Shown here: positions 47,156 through 58,592 of the stretch, in pieces
How positions within the stretch are numbered: position 1 is the first letter of the stretch
How the letters are laid out: each line of letters starts with the position of its first letter
Source: Acorus gramineus
Taxonomy: Eukaryota > Streptophyta > Magnoliopsida > Acorales > Acoraceae
Reading direction: 5' to 3'
Assembly (NCBI GenBank): GCA_030737835.1
Contig: JAUJYN010000013.1
Location: forward strand, 412,205 to 476,204
Length of the DNA: 64,000 nucleotides
The notes under the pieces: model-generated
What the model was told of the DNA's origin: nothing
The model's input: only the letters and a program-made list of their open reading frames with translations
Databases searched by the model: none
Translations under genes and position numbers: made by a program

Positions 47156-47403
47156 CTGACAGACAACAAAAATTATACAGCCATTCATAAACATATAATG
47201 TGTAAGCTTCAAACCTTTCTTTGATAACTAACATAGATGTCATGAAAAATGATAATCCAATCCAAATGAAAGACAGAAAATCAAAATAACATACATGTCA
47301 TTTCACATTTACTAATTTCAACAGTTTACCAAGTTTAAAACTCAAGTTTATAACATACATATCATTCCACACCATCCCATGTTTACAAAACTCAAAATGG
47401 CCA

Positions 47404-49532
47404 AAGATTAAACCTTCGAAAAATTTTCCTCTTTGACTTTGAAGGCCCAGTGGTAGGAGGAGGTTGTGATACATTGTTCTTTCTAGGACGGCCACGTCCA
47501 CGCCTAGGTGGTGATGGAGGAGGTGGGGGTGGTGGGGGAGGTGGAAGCTCTGCATTGTCACCTCCGTCATCATCGTCGTCGTCGTCGTCGCCGCTGCCCC
47601 GTCCTTCGTCGTCGCCCCCTCCATCATCGTCATTGCTCCCTCCATCGTCCCCGCCATCGTCTCCGTCGTCTCCTCCATCGTCGCCATCGTTCCCTTCAAC
47701 ATCATCATCTTGTTCTTTATCACTCCGGGGAACTTATTCCTCTAGTATATCTCGTGAACGCACCTCGCGCATGAGATTTTGCATTTGAATCCTTATGCTC
47801 TCTATAATCTCATTAGCTTCCCCAACACCTTGAATGTCCTGTGCTTGAGGGGAATTTATGATCCCCTCAATGCTACTAAGGCATTGCCCATGAAAAATAA
47901 AATTCATGCTTATATTAGAACTCCCTTGTTGTCATAAAATTGTAGATTAAATATACATTACTTACCATGCGTTCTTCAATGAAACTAGTTGGATGCCAAA
48001 CAACTCCTCCAAAGATGATGGGTGTGGTCAAATATCGAATCATATACGCCCAATACCAACTTAAATATTGGTCCAAAGGGTATGTTTCCTTGGGAGCAAT
48101 CACCATCCTCCTCCTTATGTTCCATCTCTCAATATGCGTACGATGGAGAGTAGAGAAATCCTCGGTCGATCTACCACGCCTACTTTTGTGATCAATGCGT
48201 CCTACCTCCTGCGGTATGCGTTGTGGAATCCCAAATTGTCTAATTACCCTATCGGGTACATGCATGGCTACAATTTCGAAGCAAATTATTGGAGTTCTCG
48301 ATATCCAGATCCCTTCTCCTGCACGACATATGTGAAGTAGTTGCGCAATAACGTTAGGCGTGTACTACCTACCACGCAAAACGAATAGTGTTAATAAATC
48401 CTAAGTGAGTAGAGAACACCAAAAACGTAAGTCATGCTACTTGTGTCTCCTCTTTTCAATCCAACTCCGCCCTATACAAATGGAGGCATCGAATCGGATT
48501 CTCCATGGTAGCTCTAGGAACATTCCACCTATATATAAGAAGTCAGCAAATTATTTAATGACCCATGATTTATATAAAACATCAACAATTGGATACATAC
48601 CTAGCACCAAGAGGTGCATCTTCTTGCAATATGAGAACTCTACAACTTGGACAACCAACATGCAACCTCTCCCAAGCCCAAAGCTAATTATAAAATGATA
48701 ACATCAAGTACTACTAATCAGAAAGTTGTGATTTCTTAAAATAAGAAGAATTCAATGCAAAAGTGTCGTACCTATAAGAGGGTTAGACATCCAGTGATGG
48801 TCTTAGCTTTTTTCATACATCCCTTGGTAAGAGATTCGTACAAAGTCGCCAATGCTACAGACCCCCACGAGTATATAGGTTCTAACCGCTCCAAGAGTCT
48901 CAGATAAGACGAATGAATGTGACTGCCGGTTGAGTTACAAAATATCGTGCAACCGAGGACGTACAACAGGTAAGCACGAGCATGATAAGAAAGTATGTCA
49001 CCCGAGGCTCGACGAGGAACGACCATGAACTGTTGCCTCAACCATCCCATCTCAATTGCTCCCCCACGCATTTGATTGTTAGGAGGAATTCGACCAAGTA
49101 ATTGTTGGCACAGATGGCCAGGATCCTCAAATCTACCCGTGACAGCGCGATCCTCAATCAGTAGACCAAGCAAAATGGAGACATCTTGTAACGTGATGGT
49201 CATTTCTCCATTGCGTAGGTGGAATGTGCATGTTTTCGGCCGCCATCGTCAAATGATAAAGACCAACATCACCCAAAAATGGGATGAGTCTCACATCACG
49301 TATCCATTTCTTCAACGAAAGAAAGTGACTCTTACAATTCAAAACTCTGTCGTCTTGCTCCCAAAAAAATAGAAGATTAAATCCATGCCATCTTTGTCAA
49401 ATAAAGTGGCTTATAATTCAATGAAAGATTTACCTCCCTCTCGATGACAGCAACAAATCTATGATGCTTTTGGTAGTACAACAATCCATCATGTAATGGA
49501 CCATGCCATGCTCGTCGAGGATCTTCAGCCAT
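47404..49532 (-). pseudogene. Plant mobile domain (PMD, MAIN-like) gene with AT-hook
   Basis: A minus-strand, multi-exon gene. Exon 1 (49532-49434) encodes MAEDPRRAWHGPLHDGLLYY and ends at a GAG/GTAAAT donor. The next segment has LKKWIRDVRLIPFLGDVGLY. A 2-nt loss near 49215-49225 shifts the frame into EMTITLQDVSILLGLLIEDR...HARAYLLYVLGC...YSWGSVALATLYESL (49203-48772), the PMD core. LWAWERLHVGCPSC follows at 48680-48595 and MENPIRCLHLYRAELD at ~48510-48465. The C-terminal PMD part is MHVPDRVIRQFGIPQRIPQE (48265-47915). The tail has an acidic Asp/Gly run, polyproline, and an AT-hook RRGRGRPRKN (~47478-47507). PMD proteins are plant-specific, nuclear, and often carried by MULEs. Function here is unknown. 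Confidence 0.72.
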
Positions 49533-49619
49533 CGTCTGTGAAAAATATATAAATCATTAAATTATATTAACGCAGATAAACGAAATGAATATATGAACCC
49601 AATGATCCAAAGCATACCA

Positions 49620-52132
49620 TAAAACCCTATTAGGACAAGAACCCTATTATGACCAGTATTTTGACAAACGCTACATCTAAAACCAGAATGATCTGCTCTT
49701 TCGTCCATCGCCATACGCTTCCTAGAATTTCATGGATGACCTTTCTTTCGCCTCTAATCAAGAGGTTGTAAGGTTATATTTGCTGGAGGCCAAGACCCCT
49801 TTTGTCTGACCAGGCGGAATTCTAGGACATACGTCAAACAATATGATTCGGTGGTGTACCATTTAGAGACATAGTTCTCGTACAACACATGGATTGCCCT
49901 GCACGCTGCCATAACATGAGAGCATGGTTGATGATACAACTAAGGAACATTGCATTCACAAGTTGCAACTTCTTTCAATTCAACCTCATATGGATTATTC
50001 CACCTATCATGCACACCAAATTGTTCCAACGAGTACCGGAGAACTCTCATCTGTCGACATTTTCATTCCGCCTACATGAGTTTAGCATTCAATCTAGGCA
50101 TAAAGGGTAATGTTGTCATTTGTCCACTTTCACGATGTGCAACGAAGAAGTCATTCACCTGATAGAATGTCTGTTGTATCAATGATGTTATTGGAAGTCC
50201 TCGTGCTCCTTTCAAAACGCTATTCATACATTCAGATTTATTAGTTGTCATAGTACACCAATGTCTTCCACCGTCATGCCATAGAGTCCATCATTCTTTG
50301 CAAACTCTATTTAGCCAACCTAATGCTTCAGGATTCATGAACTCTGTCCTTTGCATTGTCTCTTCGAACTTTGAAATTGTTGTCCTTTGGGATGCTCTAT
50401 ACATCAATTCCACCAAATTGACATCCATGTATGTTTTCTTAAAATTGTCTCTAAGATGTCTAATGCAAAAACGATGAGCCGTTCTAAACTCCACAATGGA
50501 CTGACGTACGGCTTAAATGACGCCTGGATGACAGTATGAAATGATAGTCATATCATGACGATCAGTCACAAACTGATGAATGCAACTCAAAAACCAATGC
50601 CAACTAGACCCATTTTCACTTTCAACCACAGCAAATGCGAGAAGAGACAACCTATCATCCCTATCACTTACTATAGCTATAAGAAGATTTTCAGAAAATT
50701 TACCATACAAGTGGGTCCCATCAATGGATAAAACTGGGTGGCAATGACGAAATCCTGCAATGGAAGGCCCAAATGCCCAAAATACTCTTTGAAACTTTGG
50801 ATCATCGTCCTCATGGGTCTTAGAGTTGAACACTGAACCCGGGTTCGCCAACTGCATCGCTTGTAAATAACTAGGAAGATCAGTGTAAGATTCTTCCCAA
50901 TTTTCAAAAATCTTCTTGAAAGAATCCTCTCTTGTATCTCAATCAGACTAATCCTGAAGTGATTGCGAACAGTAGGCATTATCATATGGCAAATATGACT
51001 GGATGTTAATTGCCTATGATCCGCATTCAAAATTGGATTATGACATGTGTGCATCTCACCCATCGTCTTGATTTTTCAATACTCTTGTTCCGATGCTTTG
51101 GTTGCATGCATTCTCCATCCATAATTTGTTCCTTACATTCGACAGTTAAACGTTTGGTGGTGGAGGCCTTCGTCTTGAATTGAACACTGTTTCGAATATT
51201 GAATTTGTGCAAAGCAATGTATAAGGCTTCTTTGTTGATGAAGATTTGATCTTTCTCAATGTCTTATGGTAGAGACCTAGAAGAATGTCCATGCACCATC
51301 TCAGGCCCTTCTTGAACGGTCGCATTCACCAACCCTGTTGTAGTATATATGCTTGGAGGACGCTCTTCAAACCTTTCACTAGGTTGGAAATGCTCAACAT
51401 GAACTTCATCATTTGCATTCTTCAACACCAGTATTTGGACCAACATATTCATTGCTAACATATGCCAACGACTCCAAGTGTTCAGAGTCCATGTCAACCT
51501 CCACCTCTTCATAGTCCATCTCAACTCCCATATCTCTAGCTCTCTCATTCGAACATTCAGGGTGATCGACATTCAATGGCGACGTAGGTGGACTCAAATT
51601 ATGGTTGAAAGCCATGTGTGAGGGCCTACTATGAATCACTTATGGTTGTTAAAAGTCTATTAACACATATTAATATTATTCAATAAGTACAGAGACACAT
51701 TTCTTACCATTTTCCCAACTCCGAAGGCATGTCCATTTTACCATCATTAAATGCAGAAAGACTAACCGGTTCTTGGTCATCATCGACCATTCGCGTGAAT
51801 GGCCTCCCTCGTTGGAAGACCTCCTCTTTCTCCAAATAAAGCTCCACACCAGCGGCATGATTAGGATACAAATTCAACATTACTTTTACACTTGTGTTAT
51901 TGTATACCCTCATGCATTCATTCACAAGCGTCGGATATCTACAAATCAAAACTAATTTGTACCGACTTTGATCAATACTCGTTAATGCATGAATCATATT
52001 GATGAACTCCTCATAAGTGGTTGTTTTATCTATCATAATGATTTCTTGATGTCCACCAGCATAACGAGGCTTTCCACCATTGTTCACTAACCGTCCATCA
52101 CAATAACAAATGATTGGAACTTGAAAATCCAT
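49620..52132 (-). pseudogene. mudrA-like MULE transposase, decayed
   Basis: The minus-strand start at 52132 opens with an N-terminal domain (MDFQVPIICYCDGRLVNNGG, SRYKLVLICRYPT). After an intron-like gap (donor ATG/GTAAGA near 51706) comes an acidic linker (51639-51409). The Mu DNA-binding region (51250-50900) has DHRQLTSSHI. The MULE catalytic domain has PVLSIDGTHLYGKF, with the first Asp at 50722-50720. At the second Asp (usually SDRH) the sequence reads ISYCH, with Tyr at 50536-50534. The Glu sits in NKSECMNSVL (50233-50231). A SWIM zinc finger CSHVMAAC (~49924) and a partial zinc knuckle CSVCQNTGHN (~49665) follow. Stops at 50513 and 50291 and frameshifts disable it. Confidence 0.82.
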
Positions 52133-52490
52133 GTTCTACCATTTCACAAAACCAAGTATTGTAAAAACAAAAACATTTACTCCATTGGATTGAAGTATAT
52201 AAAAAAAAAACCTATATCATTCAAAAACCCATCATATTATATACAAATATTGTAGCACAAAAAGAAAAACAATCTTACCTGTGCTTGAGTTGGAATGAGG
52301 CCGAGAGGGGATCGTGGTGGGCCGCAATTGATGGTGTTGGGGTCGGATTTGGTGGCTGATTTGGGAGAACTTGGGTGGGTTTTGGAGGGTTTGGGGGGTT
52401 CTAAGGGTTTGGGGGGTTGAAGATCGAGTAAGGGGGAAGAGGGGTTTTAACTCAAAACAACGAGTCAGATCTAGATCTAGCTAAACCCGG

Positions 52491-52690
52491 GTAAAACGCC
52501 AATGCGAGTGGTGTTTTTTGCTGCTATAGGTAAAGACGCCAACGGGACAAGCGTTTTGTGGTTTTTTAAAATTTTCAAGTGTCAAAACGTCAGTGTAGGT
52601 GGCGTTTTAAGGCAATGATAATAATATGCCAATGCGAGTGGCGTATTACAAATAACATACATGTAAAACGCTACCTCCGTAAGCATTTTA
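52491..52690. repeat. Subterminal palindrome array, right
   Basis: Five units at ~40-bp spacing: AACGCCAATGCGAGTGGTGTT (as AACGCCA, GAGTGG, TGTT) near 52496, ACGCCAACGGGACAAGCGT near 52535, AACGTCAGTGTAGGTGGCGTT (two halves) near 52585, TGCCAATGCGAGTGGCGTA near 52627, and AACGCTACCTCCGTAAGCAT near 52666. The unit type is the same as on the left side. Confidence 0.72.
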
Positions 52691-52710
52691 AGCGGGCAGA
52701 TAAAAAAAAA

Positions 52711-52823
52711 AAATGCTCATGTGGCTGGTTTGATCAAGTCAGGTGACTAGTTTGGTAATTTTTTTAAAACCATGATTATTTTGGTAATTATTCAATTAAC
52801 TATAATTAATTTTGAAAAAAGGC
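52711..52823 (-). repeat. MULE right terminal inverted repeat
   Basis: Complement of the left terminal repeat, with GGTGACTAGTTTGGTAATTT and the outermost TTTTGAAAAAAGGC. The 9-mer GTATTTTCT lies one base further out. Confidence 0.82.
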
Positions 52824-52833
52824 CGTATTTTCT

Positions 52834-53789
52834 CCTTCAATCAAAACAATCGGATGGAACCTCCTTCTCGAATCCAGACTTGATGGAATGTGGATCCTGC
52901 ATTAAAAAAAAATCAAGAGAACACCGATGTGGTGCCAGTCAAGGGGTTCCGAAGAGATGTATCAGTAAGGGAATTCAAAGGCTTATCTCACTAATTATGT
53001 GGCTTGATTAAAAGTTAACTCATACCTTGATCTGTTGTTAACCTTCCCTTTTATAGGGTTCATTCAACTCAAGTCATTAGACGATGCTTACTATTGTTTA
53101 AAAAATAAAAACATGTGTGGTCTATGTTTTGAACTATAAAAAGGACTAAATGTAACATTTTCCTTAAAAAAGAAACCATGTTCATGGGTGTAGGAAACCC
53201 TATATCTATTTTAGGCCACTTCCAACTTTGGAACCCATCCTTTTTTATTATGGTTGGGTCAGTGAATCCCTTCTCCCAAGACAGAAATTCAAATATCTTG
53301 TTCACAAAATATGTGTTGATAGTAACACCTGATCATGTGTATGAGAATTAAAAGCATAAGATACCTTCAATCCAATTGTTTGGGTTGAATCTCCCAAAGA
53401 AGGAGGTGATTCGAGTAGATTACAGTGGAGAAAATATAAGATACCCGCTCAATCATCAACCTGGACACTGGTGTGGTGCTTCAAAAGGATGCTTCAATGT
53501 TCAAGTTAGTGATGAACCCAAGATTTTTGGAGTGAAATCAAGAAAGTTTGGGTGTTCTTTTCATACGTTATTTCATGGGGATACCCCCATCTATTTATAG
53601 TACAAGATCATGGGCGCAAACATTTTTGTAAACATGGAGAATCTTCAGAGGAATCTTCCATGTGGCGTATCTTGGGTCGGGCACGTGGGAATCCTCTAGA
53701 TCCTCCCTGACAGGGTCATCATCCACACTTTAGCAGTTATTTTGGATAAGCTAGGGCCTTTTAGAGGCGTTTGTCATGCTGGCCTGGCC
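52834..53789. repeat. LTR-like remnant, probably Tat-type
   Basis: Two partly similar stretches, each with a plus-strand inverted TATA (CCCTTTTATAGGG near 53047, CTATTTATAG near 53590) and a GGTGTGGTGC-type word (52928 and 53471). This resembles LTR promoter sequence of Tat-lineage gypsy elements as I know them. No ends or coding sequence are identifiable. Short frames (53376-53600) look incidental. Confidence 0.35.
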
Positions 53790-53794
53790 TGTTG

Positions 53795-56700
53795 TGTTGT
53801 GCCTCTGTCACTTGGAGCGCTCTGTTTGAAAAATTTAGGCTACATAATTTTTTTTGAAGTTATGTATTCCTAATTTGGTATTTGGATTTGATTTTGTTAA
53901 AATCCAAGATGAAGAGGTTTAATTATGATTTTATTATGAGATGTCCAGTTTTGAGTTAGCTTTCGCACAGAAGTGGAATCAAATCAACTGGATTCTTGTA
54001 GTAAAAGTTATGGGTATTTTTCCAAGTATACCCCGGGGATGGAAATTCTGGCAGCAGCCCTGCTCGATGTTTAGCTCTAATTTCGGATTAGCTAGAGGGA
54101 TTATCTGATCATGTCATAAACATAAAAGTTGTAGATAATCTTCTTAGCTTTCCCTCGGTCTTCGAATTGAGCAATTCGGAGCTGTATCGAGGAAGTTATG
54201 ACTGTTCTAGTGAAGCATGCGCAGAAATTCTGGTCAAGGGGCAACTTAGTCTTTCCCCCTTAGATATTTGTGATAAATATCTCCTCTCTCTCTCTCTTCC
54301 CCTCTCACCCCCACGTCGACTAGCATTTCCAGCTCTCTCTCTTTCTCTCATTCAAGCCCCCATGTGTTTGACAAAAGTCCCCAAAGAGTAGAGAAGGTGG
54401 AGGTGCAAGTGCAAGTGGATTTGTGTGGGAGTGTTGTTGATGTTGTTGTTTCCTCTCTCTCTCAAGCTTCCCTCTCATGTTCCCCCCCCCCCTGATTTTT
54501 CGGATGAAGAGGAGGCCGAGGAGAGGCCGAGGAGGTGGTGGTGGTGGTGGTGGCGGTTGAGGTGGTCGCGGGTGCGTCGAGGGCCCCCGAACCTCCCCCT
54601 TTTGTCCCCCCTCCAACGTGAGCTCCTCCCGTTCTTTTCTTGATTTTCTTGGCTTACGGGGATGTTGGGGAGGTCATGCATGTTAGGTAGATGGGTTGGG
54701 GTGTGTGTGAGGGATTGGGAAGGGCTAAAATGGGGTAAGAATGACTTGGGCGCGCGCTGGGCGCAGTCTGCGCGCGTGCGCGCGCGCAGGCGGGCGCAGG
54801 CAGGCCCTGGCGGGCGCGCAGACGCGAGCGGGTGGGAGTGCGCGGGTGCGCGCGGGAGTGCGCGCAGGCGCTGGCGTGAGCGGAGGTGCGCGCGGGCAGG
54901 GCGCTTGGGCGCGGGGCAGCGGAGTGCGCGTAGGCGTTGGCGCGCGCGGGCAGTGCGCGCGCGTGCGTGCGTGTGCGTGTGCGTGCTGGGGCGTGCGCGG
55001 GGTGTTGCGCGAGGGGCGCGGGCTAGACGTGCAGTGCGCGCGGGCGCGTGCATGCGGCAGCGCGTCTGGGCGCGCGGGCAGGCGCGCGGTAGTGCGCCGG
55101 TGGTGCTGGGGCGTGCGCGGGGTGCTGCGCGAGGGCACGGGCTGGGCGTGCAGTGCGTGCGGGCGCGCGCTAGCATGCACGTGCGTGCGGCAGCGCGTCT
55201 AGGCGCGCGGGCAGGTGCGCGGCAGTGCGCCGAGGGTGCCGGTGTGTGTGCGTGCGTGCGCATTCGTGCGTGCACGTGCGGGGGGCCATGCGTGTGGCTT
55301 CCCAAGGGTTCGAGTAGGTGTCGGGGCACTCGGACTCGCGTGCGTACATGCGTTCTCGCATGCGTGCGAGCCAGTATGCATGCTTGTTCGAGTATGGGGT
55401 ATTTATAATGATTTCTTTGTGTAAATGGTATTGTTTCTCACCAGTTGGATGCCCCTACCTTGCAGATCTCGTCGGATGGGATGCGCGAGGTCCCGGATCA
55501 TAAGATGAGTGGTTTGATTCCAATCCCCCCCCCCCCCCGTCTCTAGGGATGCGCTTGACCCGCGTAGATGCGCGTCGCGCATCGATGGGGTCCCCTAGCT
55601 ATTATATGTAGAAGCTATGCATGCACCCTTATATGATCAATATGATGCTATGCATGCCACCCTATACTTGTATGCTAAGAAAATGCACCCATACATCATG
55701 TATAGAGGCATGTACATGCATGGACACCATGTCCTGTACTTAAGAGCCTTGATCTATGCATGCATGATTATTATGTAGTATCCATGCCACCCTAGGCCTT
55801 GCATGTTAGGGATATGCACCCTTATATCATGTATAGCGGCCCATGCATGTTTAGGCACCTTGCCCTTGATTCGAAAGCCCCGACCTATGCATGTTCCCAT
55901 TTAGTTTAATTTATTTAAATCAAATGCGAGCAATTATTAGCATGCCTTAGAGAATATTACAACCTTGGGTTATAATATATGGTTCCCCGCATCTTAGTTA
56001 TGCACCCTGGAGGAATTCTGAAGAATTCATGTCATTAGAAATGTTAGGAAGCGATGTCGACGGATCCAAGAGGATTGCATGTGTGTGGGTAGGCTGTTTC
56101 TCTTCCCTTCGTTGGATCCGTGTGAGGACTCCTCAGCATTAGACAGGCCGTCCTGACAGAGGGCTCCCATCAGTAGGCACCTCCTGATTTAGTTTCGGAC
56201 TGTGCTGAATGTGGGAGTAGACCAGGCGAGCTACGGTGTGGAGGAGAGGCTATCGGTGGACCAAGGGTGATCAACAGCCTAGTCAGTCCCAAAAGACCAT
56301 GTCACCAGTTTGAGGGTGAAGGTGTAGTGGGTTGGCGATGAGCGACCCACTGGTTTGTGTAGTTGCTGCCACTTAGAGGCTATAAATAATCTGAGGTTGG
56401 TTATTGAATGATGTCGCGAGCGTGGAATCGTTCTCCCCTTCGTTGGATCCGATGTAGGAACTCCCCGGCGTTGGCTATACCTGTCAGACGACTAGGCGGA
56501 GGCCACGAGGGTGGGAGAGGCTACCGGTGGACCAGGGGTGTAGAGCAGTCTAAGTCTCTCCCAAAGTCCCAAGTTTCCTCCTTTCAAGAGTGAGGGTGTG
56601 GATGAGGCGAAGACGCGTCCCTCGTGACCCATTCGTTGTTCGACCGTTCCCATAGATGTTGGGTCCGGTCTTGTGATCGATGTTGAGGGACATCGATGGG

Positions 56701-57339
56701 CGTTTATCTAGATGTAGATGATCCAGCGGTGTTGAGTGGACCAGTAAATCCGGGTCTCTTCGACCGACGGCATGGTCTCTAGACAAGTAAATCCGGGTCT
56801 CTTTGATCGACGGTATGGTCTCTCCCCATAAGTCCTAAAAGACTCCTTTCGGGAGTGAGGGTGGGGGTGAGGTTGGTCGCGCCGCCGCGTGACCCAGTGA
56901 TCATTGGGTTTCTACCCATGTTTTTCCTTGAAGAAGGGAACTGATTTATGTTTTGAGCTGTACAATGGTGATTGGTTTCCAGCCACTCACTGAGCTTGTA
57001 GCTCACCCCTCGCATACTGTTTCTTTTCAGGGGCAGTGTTGGGCGTGGAGCTGGAGCTTCCTGTGGCGTGGTCTTATGGGTGTGGAGCGTTCTTCCGGCG
57101 GATGGCGAGTGCGAGGATGTCAGCATTCCTAGAGTCATTTTATGCTGTCAGCATTCAGGTCTGTAATAATGTTTTTGATTTACAAACATTGTTATATGTT
57201 ATGCTTCCGCTTTTCAGTCAGTTATCTTTATCTTGCTTTGCTGCCTTGTGTATTGTTGGTGTCCTTATTGACCTCAGGTATTGATAGCTGATATTACATA
57301 TTATTATTGCCACGTCTCGGGGACGCCTGGGGCGTGACA
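53795..57339 (+). repeat. 5' LTR of element H, type B
   Basis: A complete 3545-bp LTR from TGTTGTGCCTCTG to GGGGCGTGACA. The U3 differs wholly from type A, while the U5 half shares cassettes, hairpins and the terminal CGTCTCGGGGACG motif. A TATA-like TGATAAATATC lies near 54270. The GC-rich core is at 54750-55320. Confidence 0.88.
54618..55465 (+). other. Candidate type-B leader intron
   Basis: Donor CCAAC/GTGAGCTC (starts 54618; the sister copy at 60924 reads CCAAG/GTGAGC) and acceptor CTACCTTGCAG/ATCTCG (ends 55465), 848 bp, enclosing the GC-rich core. Confidence 0.45.
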
Positions 57340-57346
57340 ATAAAGG

Positions 57347-57358
57347 TGGTATCAGAGC
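57347..57358 (+). other. Primer binding site, initiator Met tRNA (H)
   Basis: TGGTATCAGAGC lies 7 bases after the LTR end. It fixes the 5' LTR boundary at 57339. Confidence 0.87.
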
Positions 57359-57456
57359 CTGGTCCTGTCAGAGCCTAAGTCTAGTCGTATAGGTGATGAG
57401 TCGTAGGATTGTCATCCGAGTACTCTTGTGTTAGAAGTTATCTTAGGTTGCTAACA

Positions 57457-58590
57457 TGCCTCCTCGCATCCGTTGACGTGGACGTGACCCCCTGGACCCA
57501 CCCTTAAGTTGTCGACTGGGTCGACTGGTTAGGGTCAGTTGTTAGATCTCTTGTGCGGGATTAAGGTTTGGGTAGGAGATTTATGCCCAGTAGTGTGATA
57601 GTGATGAATTGGTTGCAATTTCTAAGGTATGGATTGCGTCTCGATAATGGAGCTCTTTTCCGTGTATCGGTAGCGCTGGTAACCATTGAGTTCGCGTGCG
57701 GCGCTAGTGTAAAGTGTTGAGGATGTGGCGTATTGCTCATTAAGGGGTGATGTCTTCTTCTAGACTTCCTACTCTGGATAAGGGGCCTTGCAGGGTCAGC
57801 GTTGAGACCCGGGCTAGGGTACTCCGTGTTCCTTGTTTGGTTGTCGGGATATCCTATATCGGGACCTCATGGTGCCCTGCCATGGTTTCTTTTCCCAGTC
57901 AAGGACTACCTTAGAAGCATCAAATGGATGGTGGATTTTTCCCTCTCACTTCAAAGGTGCTGTAGCGAGTGGTGACGCGTACGATCGGGATTGGGTGCGT
58001 CCTATTGCAGCTCAGTGGGCGATCGCTAGTGGACAGGGTTCCATAGTGGCATCTAGAGTCGCTTCGATATATCATTGTGCGTTGTAGCTGCCCGGTTGGG
58101 GCCAGAGCCCTGTGAGGTGGTCCCAGATACTATGCTTGTTGGTGCGCCCATATGGCAAAAATAGCGGGCTTGGGAAGCTACCAGGTAGAGGCCACACCGG
58201 GAGAGTGCTGCTAAATGATGTCGAGAGCGTGGACTCCCCGTGATGAATCTGCCCATGGAGTGCAGGATGCTGGAGTTCCAATGGTTGTAGATTAGCGACC
58301 TATCTCTGGCGGCATGTGAAGCACAGTTGTGGATACTGTCGCGTTTTGCCCCACATTGGTCGCAAACAAGGAGACGCGATGCTAGCGTTCGTGATGGGAC
58401 TCAACCGCCCTATCAGATAGATGACGTCGCATAGGCATTGTCGAGGTTCGACGACCCCTTATTGCGTGTCCTGTGGATTAAATGCAGTTGAGCGACTTAC
58501 CAAGCGTGTAAGTGTCATCATGAGCGCCAGCCATGCTCGAGGAGCAGAATCCGGACTTAATTGTTCGTGGTGTTGTTTTGATCTCCCCGT
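57457..58590 (+). other. Decayed gag start, LTR cassette and unrecognised sequence
   Basis: ATGCCTCCTCGCATCCG at 57457 is recognisable as the gag start but meets a stop within seven codons. A U5-type cassette lies at about 57780-57905 (ACTCCGTGTTCCTTGTTTGG). The rest, 57905-58590, has no clear match to other copies here and may be degraded gag/protease sequence. Confidence 0.55.
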
Positions 58591-58592
58591 GG

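Larger units (their letters stand above)
46721..52823 (-). mobile_element. Mutator-like element (MULE) carrying a PMD gene
   Basis: A 6.1-kb element with ~110-bp imperfect terminal inverted repeats (46721-46830 and 52711-52823), both showing CAAACT/AGTTTGG words and ACCAAACTAGTCAC(A/C)TGAC. The flanks GTATTTTTC (46712-46720) and GTATTTTCT (52825-52833) are near-matching 9-mers, the MULE duplication length. It holds a mudrA-like transposase (minus, 52132 to ~49620) and downstream a plant mobile domain gene (49532 to ~47400). Both are decayed. Palindrome arrays lie just inside each end. Confidence 0.87.

Noticed and set aside
47450..47788. Plus-strand Ser/Pro/Gly-rich frame
   Set aside because: It is the antisense of the acidic, polyproline and AT-hook tail of the PMD gene, which matches known motifs on the minus strand.
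57905..58590. Possible host gene exon between the LTR cassette and RT remnant
   Set aside because: The longest frame is under 105 codons, lacks motifs and lies inside element H.
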